In this document: one piece after another, positions 47,414-55,995 of the stretch
Numbering within the stretch: the first letter of the stretch is position 1
Layout: every line of letters begins with the position of its first letter
NCBI GenBank assembly: GCA_040285745.1
Contig: JAUFOR010000008.1
Span: 868,001-932,000, forward strand
Length of the DNA: 64,000 nucleotides
Source of the DNA: Barthelona sp. PCE
Taxonomy: Eukaryota; Metamonada: BaSk clade
Direction: 5' to 3'
Made by a program: the position numbers and the translations under genes
Notes under the pieces: generated by a model
What the model was told of the DNA's origin: nothing
The model's input: the letters and a program-made list of their open reading frames with translations, nothing else
Databases searched by the model: none

Positions 47414-49471
47414 ATGGAACGTCCTTTTTCACCTACAATTGAACCACTTCAATTCACGCAGATCGAAAACAACGAAGAGGAGTACTCTCAGATGCGGTCT
47501 GTTATGGCGCGTAGGACTAGATCTCAACTTTTCGTAGAGGATGATCATACACCATCTTCACACACCGCAAAACCAAAACTAATCAACGATCCCATCCACG
47601 GAAGCATGTTGCTAGACGCTGCTGTGGTACAACTCATTGACACAAGAGAGTTTCAGCGATTGCGTTCTCTCCAGCAATTGGGTATGTGCAAATACGTATA
47701 TCCATCAGCAACACATACCAGATTCGAGCACTCAATTGGTGTTGGTTATCTTGCAAATCAATGGTTGGTGGGGCTTCAGCAGAGACAACCAGAATGGAAT
47801 ATCACTGATCAGGAGATTCGTTGTGTCACATTGGCAGCAACAGCGCACGATCTGGGCCACGGGCCATACTCCCACATGTGGGAGATGGTCATGGAACAAT
47901 ACGCCGAAGACAACCCTCACTTGAATTTACATGTTAGAGCACATGAAGAGTATTCTGTAGAGATTTTTAAACGGATATATGACACTAACCAAGATTTACG
48001 GAATCTACTATCAGAAGAAGAAGTGGATTTTGTTTGTGATCTCATTGTTGGTAGCGGTTTACACAAAATGACAAGTGATGATATTTCCAAACAGAAGATG
48101 AAATCTTCAGTTAAAGACAGAGATATCCAAAACACACCTCGTTATTTCCTGTACGAGATTGTTTCAAACAGCTTTAATGATATTGATGTTGATAAATTTG
48201 ATTACATTCAACGTGACTCGTATTACACTGGTGTCAAAACGAGCTTCAGTCATTCCAGAATATTTGCTAACTCCAGGATCATTGGAGGACACATTACCTT
48301 CAAGATTAATGAGCAAAACACACTCGTAGATCTTTTCAATTCAAGATATCGCTTGTTTACACGTGTTTATATGCATCCTAAAGTTTTAGGATTGGATTCG
48401 ATGATTCATGAATGTATTCTCAGTTTGGGAAGAGCTGGTATCATTGACATTGAAAGAGCATCTAAGGATTTGAATTACTACCTTACATTAACAGATGATC
48501 GAATTTTAACTCATCTAAGTAGTTTATCCTTCCTTGGTCTTTCTATTAGTAATCCACGAACAAAAGAAGACATAAATCGTACTCGTCATGAAAAAATGGC
48601 ATGTAATTTGTTTGATAGATTTCAGGTCCGTGATATCTATACATTGGTAGACCATGAGGTTATGTATAGGAAAGATTTTGATGCAATTAAGCCTCATTTT
48701 ACCACTCAATCGATTGTTGACATGTATAAGTTTGAAGAAGTACTTACAAAACTTAAAGCTAATGATGAAGAAATGGCAAGAGAATTTTTATTAAGAGTTG
48801 AAGATAATTCCTTTCATCTTGATGCCTCACATATTATTCTTAAACGTGGAAAGGTCGGATGGACAAGCAAAGAAGATAATCCGTTGGAAAATGTATTCTT
48901 TTTTAACAAACATCAAAGACAGCGTGGTTTTAAGATTAGTATAAATAATACAAAGAAGAATTATGCTAAAGGAGTTTCACTTGTGATCCCCGAAACAGTT
49001 TGTGAGCACCATGTATTGATTTTTTTGAGACAACCTGATGCTTTATTGCATCGAGTTTATACATTATTGTTCAGAAAATTTCTAACCAGTTCATTGAATG
49101 ATTCACAGATGAATATCAGTGCATCACAACAAATTGGAAGTCCTGTTGATTCTGTCCCATCGGCCTCTTTTGACGATGGTGTATTTAGATTAACACAATC
49201 TCAGAGTTTTTCAGTGCTTCATAGCGAGGAAATGGTTCCCATAGACACTCCTAAGGATTCAAAGAAAGAAACAGAACCAAAAAAGTATAAGATTTTAACA
49301 ATCAAGTCAGACGAAGAGGATGAGGAGACTATCCGTAAATCAGCACAGTTATTGAGTAGTCAAAGGCGGATGAGCAGCAAGAAGCGCAGATCGAGCCAAA
49401 CCAATAGTTCGAAGAGTAAGGAGACACAAAGAAAGAAACAGAAAAAAATCGATGATTTTTACAATAGTTAG
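47414..49471 (+). CDS. SAMHD1-like HD-domain dNTP triphosphohydrolase with C-terminal PIP box
   Basis: 685 aa, ATG 47414. Family start I-N-D-P-I-H-G (about 57), then R-S-L-Q-Q-L-G. Metal ligands of the HD fold: H in T-R-F-E-H-S-I-G (about 104), H-D in A-H-D-L-G-H-G-P-Y-S-H (about 144) and D in D-V-D-K-F-D-Y-I-Q-R-D (about 261). This class hydrolyses dNTPs to nucleoside and triphosphate, controlling dNTP pools. There is no SAM domain. The C-terminal 130 residues are Ser/Lys-rich and end in Q-K-K-I-D-D-F-Y-N-S; residues 676-683 fit the PCNA-interacting consensus Q-x-x-[ILM]-x-x-[FY]-[FY] exactly. This suggests recruitment to replication sites. Confidence 0.88.
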   Translation: MERPFSPTIEPLQFTQIENNEEEYSQMRSVMARRTRSQLFVEDDHTPSSHTAKPKLINDPIHGSMLLDAAVVQLIDTREFQRLRSLQQLGMCKYVYPSATHTRFEHSIGVGYLANQWLVGLQQRQPEWNITDQEIRCVTLAATAHDLGHGPYSHMWEMVMEQYAEDNPHLNLHVRAHEEYSVEIFKRIYDTNQDLRNLLSEEEVDFVCDLIVGSGLHKMTSDDISKQKMKSSVKDRDIQNTPRYFLYEIVSNSFNDIDVDKFDYIQRDSYYTGVKTSFSHSRIFANSRIIGGHITFKINEQNTLVDLFNSRYRLFTRVYMHPKVLGLDSMIHECILSLGRAGIIDIERASKDLNYYLTLTDDRILTHLSSLSFLGLSISNPRTKEDINRTRHEKMACNLFDRFQVRDIYTLVDHEVMYRKDFDAIKPHFTTQSIVDMYKFEEVLTKLKANDEEMAREFLLRVEDNSFHLDASHIILKRGKVGWTSKEDNPLENVFFFNKHQRQRGFKISINNTKKNYAKGVSLVIPETVCEHHVLIFLRQPDALLHRVYTLLFRKFLTSSLNDSQMNISASQQIGSPVDSVPSASFDDGVFRLTQSQSFSVLHSEEMVPIDTPKDSKKETEPKKYKILTIKSDEEDEETIRKSAQLLSSQRRMSSKKRRSSQTNSSKSKETQRKKQKKIDDFYNS

Positions 49472-49602
49472 TGGAAGTAAACACAGGAAGGAGAACATAC
49501 ACGTAAAGCAAAGTTATATAATGAGCTGATGGACAGTCCATTTGTGAGATTGGATGAAGTATAGGATCACATGAAAAATCTTTTTATTACAACATTTTCA
49601 TA

Positions 49603-49610
49603 CCTTTTCA
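49603..49610 (+). promoter_or_regulatory. CCTTTTCA initiator-like element of the SerRS gene
   Basis: Exact CCTTTTCA four bases before the ATG of exon 1. Confidence 0.55.
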
Positions 49611-49614
49611 CACA

Positions 49615-51074
49615 ATGATTGATATTGAAATTTTACGAAACGACCCTGAACGGGTCAAAGAATCCGAGAAAAACCGTTTCACCGTGGGAGGCGTTGAAAA
49701 CGTCGATGAGGTTCTCAGGCTCGACAATGAGTATCGTGAACGTATATTTCCGGGTGCTTCAGTGCAATTTGAGCGTTGTATTTAACGTACATATTGTTTG
49801 AAGTGATTTTTACACTTTACTAATTCTTAGTGAACAGAGAACTTGAACAAGCTAAGGGCAACCGTAACACTTTATCTAAGCAGTTTGGCCGCATGAGAAA
49901 GGCCGGAGAAGATATCACTGAGCTTGCCGCCACTCTTAAAGATCTTAAGGTACGCATTCCCGAGTTAGAAGAGCGTGTTGTTGAGGTACTCAAGGAGAGG
50001 GACCATAAATTTAACCAGATTGGTAATCTCCTGGATGAGACTGTGCCAATTGCTGAAGATGAGGAAGAAATCCACACAATCTCCGAGAATTTGACTGAAG
50101 ATATTACTGAGGGTGTCAAGGAGGGCCTCACACACGTTGATTTGCTTTACCGTATTGGTGGTGTTGATTACGATCGTGGTGTCAAGGTCATGGGTAACCG
50201 TGGTTACTATCTTAAGGGAATTGCTTCCCGCCTCAATCAAGCTATCATCAGCTACTCCCTTGACTTCCTTCGTGAACGCGAATTCACTCAGATCGAAGTT
50301 CCTATGCTTATGAAGCGTGAGGCCATGCAGAAGTGTGCTCAGCTTGATGATTTCCACGAGCAACTCTACAAGGTTGTTGAGAAGGATGATGATCCCGAGG
50401 ATAAGCTGAAGTACCTCATTGCTACTTCTGAGCAGCCTCTTATCGCTATGCATATGGATGAGATGATGATTCCCACTGATCTTCCCAAGCTTTATGCTGG
50501 TTACTCCAGCTGTTTCAGAAAGGAGGCAGGATCCCAGGGTAGAGACCAGGCTGGTATCTTTAGAATTCATATTTTCCAGAAGGTTGAGCAGATTGTCTAT
50601 TGTTTACCTGAGGAAAGCCCTGAATATTTCAACAAGTTGATCACCAACGCTGAAGATTTTTTCAAATCCCTTGGTCTTCCTTATCGTGTTGTCGCTATTC
50701 CTTCCGGTGCTCTTAACAACGCCGCCGCCATCAAGTACGATCTTGAGGCTTTTTTCATGGGTTCCGGTCAGTACCGTGAGCTTGTTTCCTGCTCCAACTG
50801 TACCGATTATCAGAGCAGAAATCTGATGATCCGTATGCCCCGTGACACTGAGACACGTAAGGTGCCTTATGTTCACCTTCTTAACTCCACTCTTTGCGCC
50901 ACTTCCCGTGCCCTCTGCTGTATTCTTGAACGTTACCAGACTGAAGAAGGTGTTGTCGTTCCTGAAGTTCTTCGTCCTTATATGGGCGGTATGGAGATGA
51001 TGCCTTTTGTCATCGACCATAACTATGAGTCTGTTGGTGAGCGTCTTAACAAGAAGAAGCGTAGCAAGAAGTAA
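49615..51074 (+). CDS. SERS: Seryl-tRNA synthetase, two exons
   Basis: Exons 49615..49741 and 49831..51074 give 456 aa. The 89-bp intron (GTATAT to CTAATTCTTAG) splits a Leu codon; joining gives D-N-E-Y-R-E-L-N-R-E-L-E, the tRNA-binding coiled-coil start of cytosolic SerRS. The class II core has motif 2 C-F-R-K-E-A-G-S-Q-G-R-D (about 270), the serine-binding region with S-C-S-N-C-T-D-Y-Q-S-R, and motif 3 S-R-A-L-C-C-I-L-E-R. Charges tRNA-Ser and tRNA-Sec. C-ending codons dominate exon 2, consistent with strong expression. Length is normal for the eukaryotic enzyme without large extensions. Confidence 0.95.
49742..49830 (+). other. Intron of the SerRS gene (89 bp)
   Basis: GTATAT donor; TACTAATTCTTAG at the acceptor, with an ACTAAT branch-point-like element 6 bases from the AG. 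Confidence 0.92.
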
Positions 51075-51100
51075 AATTATAATTTATTGATATTCAACTA

Positions 51101-52501
51101 CTACTCAATCTCCATTGCTTCATCATCGCTTTCATCACTCTCAACAGCAACCATCTCTGCCTCCTCTATGGGGAGACCAAAACACACTTTCATTAACATT
51201 GTATGTAATGCTGTTGGGAAACCGTACATATTAAATAATACTCGCAACCTTGTACATAGTTCTGATCGAACACTTTGGTATTTGATACCATACAAGTCTG
51301 TCTTGGACAACCACATCAATAAATCACGTACTTTCTGATGATTTGAAGTGCGAATATGTCTACTGATAACAACTTCAAAAATTTCAGGTGAGGGGAATGA
51401 TTCAAGAATATCCTCATAGTCTAGAACTGTTGCTGCCACGAATGCCTGTGTATCTGTTTCGACGGTTGGCATCAATCTGTTCAGTTCTGCCAAGCGGTCG
51501 TTTCGTTTGAGTAGAGAGACGCAACTATACAAGACGGCATCTTTATGTATTGTGTGCGCGTTAACCATGCACGAAAATGCACGCTCGAAGTCGACCCTCT
51601 CCCATGCTTCGAAACAAACAACCATAGACCATGGTTGGTTGCGCAGTGTGGTCTGACATAAGTTTTCGAACTCTTCAATAATTTCTCTTGTACTTCCATT
51701 CATAACTATGTAAAATCTCCACCACTCTTCAGTGAAGAATAATGCATGCTTTGCTCTTGTAAGGATAGATTTGTGCACATCAGGATTCAATGATTGTTGA
51801 GATATGAAGAATAAATAGCGGAGCCAATCAGCTAACTGCGACTTCGTAACCTCCTTTGGCCTGAATGAATCAATTGACATGACTTCAAAAGCGCTTAATT
51901 TTGCAACAAGTGCTAACTGTTCGCGGCCTAACACCAGGCATTTTTTTTTGAGTGAGATTTTTAGATCTTCTTCAGCAACATCTTCATCACCTAGTTCAGA
52001 TAATACAGAGCGAACAACATCGCTGGATGTGCCATCGATTGCCATAATAAATCTTTTAACCGTGTGAGAAATTCCATTGACAGCACATTTCAACAGTAAT
52101 GGAAGCTTTCCTGTAAGAAAAGCGGGCGAGCCCAGCTCTTCTTCGAACATAAGGTAGCGATACCACAATTGTTGCGCATCAAAATGAGCACCAGCATGTT
52201 CTAAGGCATCATGAAACATTCTACGTTGATCTTCCACAGTAATCGCTGTATTTGTCCTGAAAAGCTCAATGACCGATGTCCAAAAATATGGGATATAACC
52301 ACATACTTCCTTACCACGCTTGACATCATTAAAAACACTTTTAAGTGGTGCTTTTAACATGAGCTTAGCCTGGATGAGTTTTATCCAGAAGAGGTAAAGC
52401 TGTGGGTAATTCTCTAGGACACGTTCCAATAGAGGAACATTCTTTGCTTCGTCTTGTGTTGTAATCTGTCTTTCGATACCTTCCAATATCTTTAAATCCA
52501 T
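51101..52501 (-). CDS. HAT-repeat protein, PRP39-like
   Basis: 466 aa from ATG 52501; the frame is open upstream, but the initiator-like CCTCTTTTCA at 52550-52541 lies just before this start. The protein is a string of half-a-TPR (HAT) helices with W-x-x-x-I/Y and E-x-x-Y/F spacing (L-F-W-I-K-L-I-Q, F-W-T-S-V-I-E-L-F, L-W-Y-R-Y-L-M-F-E-E, W-W-R-F-Y-I-V-M). HAT arrays occur in RNA-processing factors. Length and repeat order best fit PRP39/PRP42 of the U1 snRNP, in keeping with the introns seen here. CstF77 or Rrp5-type proteins are alternatives. The tail is acidic. Confidence 0.65.
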   Translation of the reverse strand: MDLKILEGIERQITTQDEAKNVPLLERVLENYPQLYLFWIKLIQAKLMLKAPLKSVFNDVKRGKEVCGYIPYFWTSVIELFRTNTAITVEDQRRMFHDALEHAGAHFDAQQLWYRYLMFEEELGSPAFLTGKLPLLLKCAVNGISHTVKRFIMAIDGTSSDVVRSVLSELGDEDVAEEDLKISLKKKCLVLGREQLALVAKLSAFEVMSIDSFRPKEVTKSQLADWLRYLFFISQQSLNPDVHKSILTRAKHALFFTEEWWRFYIVMNGSTREIIEEFENLCQTTLRNQPWSMVVCFEAWERVDFERAFSCMVNAHTIHKDAVLYSCVSLLKRNDRLAELNRLMPTVETDTQAFVAATVLDYEDILESFPSPEIFEVVISRHIRTSNHQKVRDLLMWLSKTDLYGIKYQSVRSELCTRLRVLFNMYGFPTALHTMLMKVCFGLPIEEAEMVAVESDESDDEAMEIE

Positions 52502-52693
52502 AACAATAGTGTGTGAAGTTTGAGATGCCCAAAATTTTTTTGAAAAGAGGAATGAATGAGGAAAACAGCTTTTTATTATGCTTTTGAACATAATACTCTT
52601 TTGCACTTGTGCACTTGTGCTAAAATCTTTTGAATTCCCACATCTCACTTTTAAATTTCTTCATATACATTTTTTAACAACATCTAAAAATAT

Positions 52694-53512
52694 ATGTTTT
52701 TTACAGGGCATCTTCTAATGTCAGTAATTGGTGCATTTTTCATCAGTAGGCTGGCAACAACGTCTAAGCAAAAACTCAGAGATGAAAAACGTAACACAGT
52801 TGGTATTACAGTTCTAAAATTCCGTTATTGCTGTTTTTGGGGTATTATAGCCAATCTAATCAACGTTGATCACTTTTTTACAGATAGTCTCAACAAGTTA
52901 AACCAAAATCCCCTTGGTACAGCAGAACTGCATCTTTATGCAGCTTCAATAGCATTCATTTTCTTTTTATTAGGACAATTTATCCCTTTCATTCGCACGC
53001 CAGCCTGGAGCCTATTTGGTGGTATCTTATCTCATCATTTTTGTGATTCTATTTGGTACAAATTCTTCTCTGTCAAATCTGATAAGGCTTTATTCATCAG
53101 TCAAGGATCATTTGATTTTGTATTGATCATTATGCTCATCATCATGGCACTTTCTTTTAAAGATTTTACTAAGAAACATCTTTTTGTTTTGTTAATTTTG
53201 TGGATATTATCTTTTGCACTTTTTGTTGTAATAATTTCAGTTTTAAAATGTGATTTAGTCAATATATGTAACGACTTACAGCAATACCATCTTATTGATG
53301 TTGGTTTTTATGCTCTTATGAGTGTACTGTATCCTTGGCTTGGTTGGTTTAAGCGTAAAGTTATAAAAGAAACAATTGTAATTGACCAAGAAGGAAGGCA
53401 ACTCTCTAAGATGACCAGCGTAGTTTCTTTGGGAGAAGATGATGAAGGAAAGTTAATACCAACCACAAAAACATCAAAAATTAGAGATATCGGAACAGTT
53501 GAGAAGAACTAA
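52694..53512 (+). CDS. Polytopic membrane protein, YdjM/DUF457-like
   Basis: 272 aa, ATG 52694. About six membrane helices lie in residues 5-215, followed by a cytosolic tail. Histidine and acidic residues sit at helix ends: G-H-L-L-M-S-V-I-G near the start, N-V-D-H-F-F (about 57) and L-S-H-H-F-C-D-S-I-W (about 116). This spacing recalls bacterial membrane-bound metal-dependent hydrolases of the YdjM/DUF457 family (P-D-I-D-H and S-H-x-x-x-D). If so, a bacterial origin by transfer is possible, though base composition is like the neighbours. The homology is uncertain. Confidence 0.65.
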   Translation: MFFTGHLLMSVIGAFFISRLATTSKQKLRDEKRNTVGITVLKFRYCCFWGIIANLINVDHFFTDSLNKLNQNPLGTAELHLYAASIAFIFFLLGQFIPFIRTPAWSLFGGILSHHFCDSIWYKFFSVKSDKALFISQGSFDFVLIIMLIIMALSFKDFTKKHLFVLLILWILSFALFVVIISVLKCDLVNICNDLQQYHLIDVGFYALMSVLYPWLGWFKRKVIKETIVIDQEGRQLSKMTSVVSLGEDDEGKLIPTTKTSKIRDIGTVEKN

Positions 53513-53621
53513 TTTTTTATTAGGATAATGTTTCTGCCTGTGGTGTATTCTCACATTTCTATTATTGTGTTTGTGTTTTTATTTGATAAATGTTGTAAAT
53601 TTTTTCTTCTTCCTTTTTTAT

Positions 53622-54188
53622 ATGCAAGACACAATATTTACCGTAAACTTTGGGGTCTTTAAGCATTCCGTAGGGTCGTGCTGTTTGGAGTACGATAAAA
53701 GTGTTTTAACGGGATCTCTCACACAACCGGTTCAATGCCGAGATCCTAAGGGCTATAACAAGGGTTTGCTGAACATATACATTGAAAGCGCATGTGGAGA
53801 CGAGAAATCAGACATTGATCAGTATATTGAAGTGCTGAACGATGTTGCTTCACAAATAGTTGATTGGCGACAATATCCCAGTTCCCTCTTTAAGCTCAAC
53901 ATAGCAATTATCTCCAAAAACGAAGAATCTTTGCTCAGCGCACTTTGTAATTGCATGTTTGGAATTTTACTGGACAGTGGAATGGAATTAAAACACTTAG
54001 CTGGTGCACTGCAGTTCGGTGACAATCTAGTAGTAGTTTCCGAAGCAAATGAACTGATAAAGTTAATCTGTCACGACATTGATTTGGAAAAACTTGATTT
54101 TGAATTTAATGGATGGTTAGAGAGTGCTGGAGAACTAGGTAGGAGAATTCAAGAAAGTTACGCATTAAAAATGAAAGAGTTTCTGTGA
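53622..54188 (+). CDS. RNase PH-like exosome subunit
   Basis: 188 aa from ATG 53622; an upstream in-frame stretch encodes only a hydrophobic run from AT-rich leader. The pattern S-V-G-S-C-C-L-E-Y-D-K-S-V-L-T-G-S-L-T-Q-P-V and a later L-L-S-A-L-C-N-C-M-F-G-I-L-L-D-S-G follow the RNase PH fold of exosome ring subunits. At 188 aa it is short, closest in size to Rrp46/EXOSC5 or Mtr3. Phosphate-binding residues are not evident, so it is probably structural, as in most eukaryotic exosomes. Its stop TGA is directly followed by the opposite gene's stop. Confidence 0.6.
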   Translation: MQDTIFTVNFGVFKHSVGSCCLEYDKSVLTGSLTQPVQCRDPKGYNKGLLNIYIESACGDEKSDIDQYIEVLNDVASQIVDWRQYPSSLFKLNIAIISKNEESLLSALCNCMFGILLDSGMELKHLAGALQFGDNLVVVSEANELIKLICHDIDLEKLDFEFNGWLESAGELGRRIQESYALKMKEFL

Positions 54189-55958
54189 TTAAAACATGTT
54201 TTCAATTAGGCAAAAAGGTTGAGTACCTACAAGTGAGATCGAACCATTAGCACTTGAAATAAACATCCGTTCATTACTGAGTCCCTCCATATCACGGTAT
54301 ACAGTCTCATTGCGTTGTGTGTGAATTAATCGAACCCTGGCATTGTACTTATCTTGGTCAAAGTGATACTTTGCATACCACTCACCGAGTATAACACTGC
54401 CGGCTAGACAAGAATCTCCTCCGTAAAGACTGTATTTACGTGTATTAACAAGTGTTATTTCACATTCATTGATCTCGTAAGTATGAATCTCAGTTGGAAA
54501 GACTACCACAACCATAGTTTCGGACAAGAAGCCTATTTCCATGATATGGTGGTTCAAATTGATTCTTTTGCCAAGGCAGACATCAGTGGAACATGAGTTA
54601 ATGGTAAGAAAATTGCAACGACTGAATGCTACACAAATCACTAATCCTTTAATGATAATCTTTGAAATATCATACGTGAACGGTTCAGGTTCCCACAGTT
54701 TTTTCCCCGTCTCTCTTTCATATGCAATTAGCTTTTTCTTTGTATGTAAAATGACAATACGTTCATTAATTAAAAATTCCCCATCATCCATCTCACCACC
54801 TAGAACAATGTCAGATGTTGTTTTGGTGTCAACATTGAGGCATCTGATAGTGAATCCCATCTCATAATATCTGTAACACACGCAACGAAGAGAGGGACAA
54901 AATTGAATTTCACCCATAATCCTTTCTGTTTCCAAAGGAATAAACTGAAATTCTCCAGTATCCAACATATATACAACGATTTCACCTGTTTTTGAATTAT
55001 ATGCAATGAATTCACGTCTCTCATCACACAAATTCAAAGGTTTTGTAACAATAAATGCTTTATGTTTCGGTCCTGACAACATACGTTCAGATAAAATCAC
55101 ATCACCGTGCCAAAGAGCTAGTGGTTGAGCTTTAATCGCTTCAACGGACTTACACTCATCACCACCACTAATTTGTATGGTGATAATTTCATTTTCATGT
55201 CCAATTCGAAGTCTCACCTCATTGTTCTCTACAACTACCAAATCAACAGGATTGTTCAAGTAATAGTCGTTGTCTTCATCATAGCTACCTTCAAACTCTT
55301 TGAAAGAAAAAACAAATTGTCTCTCTTCAAGATTATAAATCTGAACATGCGGTTCATAAACACATGAAATAGCAACGTACCCGTTTCGTACGGATGTGAT
55401 AATCGACGCGCCTTCAGAAAAAACAGTTTCTTCATTGTTTAACTGCCCAACATAACATTCTGATTCATTGTTAATAAAGATATAACCGTCAGAATACATT
55501 ATGTTTTTGAATTCAGTACAATTATACCAACTAATACCAGTTCTTAGTATAGATTCAGCTTCAGCATTTGTGAATGAACGTATAGACTTGGAGTTGACAT
55601 TGTATACATATAAAACTTCGTTTTTTCCATCAATACAAACCATCTCACCATTAGAATCGACGTTTGTTGGCCAGTAGATCTGAGGAATAATGCTTTTAGG
55701 AATAGTTAAAACATCATTCAACTTAAGGCCTTCTTTAGATGGCATCCAGATGCTTCCATCATCATTCACAGCGACTGTCTCATTGAATGCTTCATATAGA
55801 TCATCAAAGATAGGGTTGCCTCCTCTTGAAAGATTAACAACATCATAAGACTCAGCCCATTCATTCAAAATAAATTTTCCCGATATTGAAGCTTTTGACG
55901 GGTACCAAGTGGAGACTGTCGTCAAGTCTTTTATCCTTTTAATTGTTCCTGATTCCAT
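54189..55958 (-). CDS. Unrecognised beta-rich protein, possibly propeller-like
   Basis: 589 aa, ATG 55958. Repeated strand-turn units, many with the shape V-x-V-Y-x-x-x-T-G-E (for instance I-A-Y-N-S-K-T-G-E-I-V-V-Y and L-I-A-Y-E-R-E-T-G-K-K-L-W), the latter like PQQ- or WD-type propeller blades. No signal peptide or membrane helix. It resembles the 622-aa orphan at 12543 in length, composition and rhythm and may be a distant paralogue. It abuts the exosome gene tail-to-tail with no spacer. Function unknown. Confidence 0.78.
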   Translation of the reverse strand: MESGTIKRIKDLTTVSTWYPSKASISGKFILNEWAESYDVVNLSRGGNPIFDDLYEAFNETVAVNDDGSIWMPSKEGLKLNDVLTIPKSIIPQIYWPTNVDSNGEMVCIDGKNEVLYVYNVNSKSIRSFTNAEAESILRTGISWYNCTEFKNIMYSDGYIFINNESECYVGQLNNEETVFSEGASIITSVRNGYVAISCVYEPHVQIYNLEERQFVFSFKEFEGSYDEDNDYYLNNPVDLVVVENNEVRLRIGHENEIITIQISGGDECKSVEAIKAQPLALWHGDVILSERMLSGPKHKAFIVTKPLNLCDERREFIAYNSKTGEIVVYMLDTGEFQFIPLETERIMGEIQFCPSLRCVCYRYYEMGFTIRCLNVDTKTTSDIVLGGEMDDGEFLINERIVILHTKKKLIAYERETGKKLWEPEPFTYDISKIIIKGLVICVAFSRCNFLTINSCSTDVCLGKRINLNHHIMEIGFLSETMVVVVFPTEIHTYEINECEITLVNTRKYSLYGGDSCLAGSVILGEWYAKYHFDQDKYNARVRLIHTQRNETVYRDMEGLSNERMFISSANGSISLVGTQPFCLIENMF

Positions 55959-55995
55959 AAAAAAGAGTTAATAACAAAAACAGGATTTACAGCTT

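Noticed and set aside
49965-50570. 201-codon minus-strand ORF opposite SerRS
   Set aside because: Antisense shadow produced by the C-ending codon bias of SerRS; no homology pattern.
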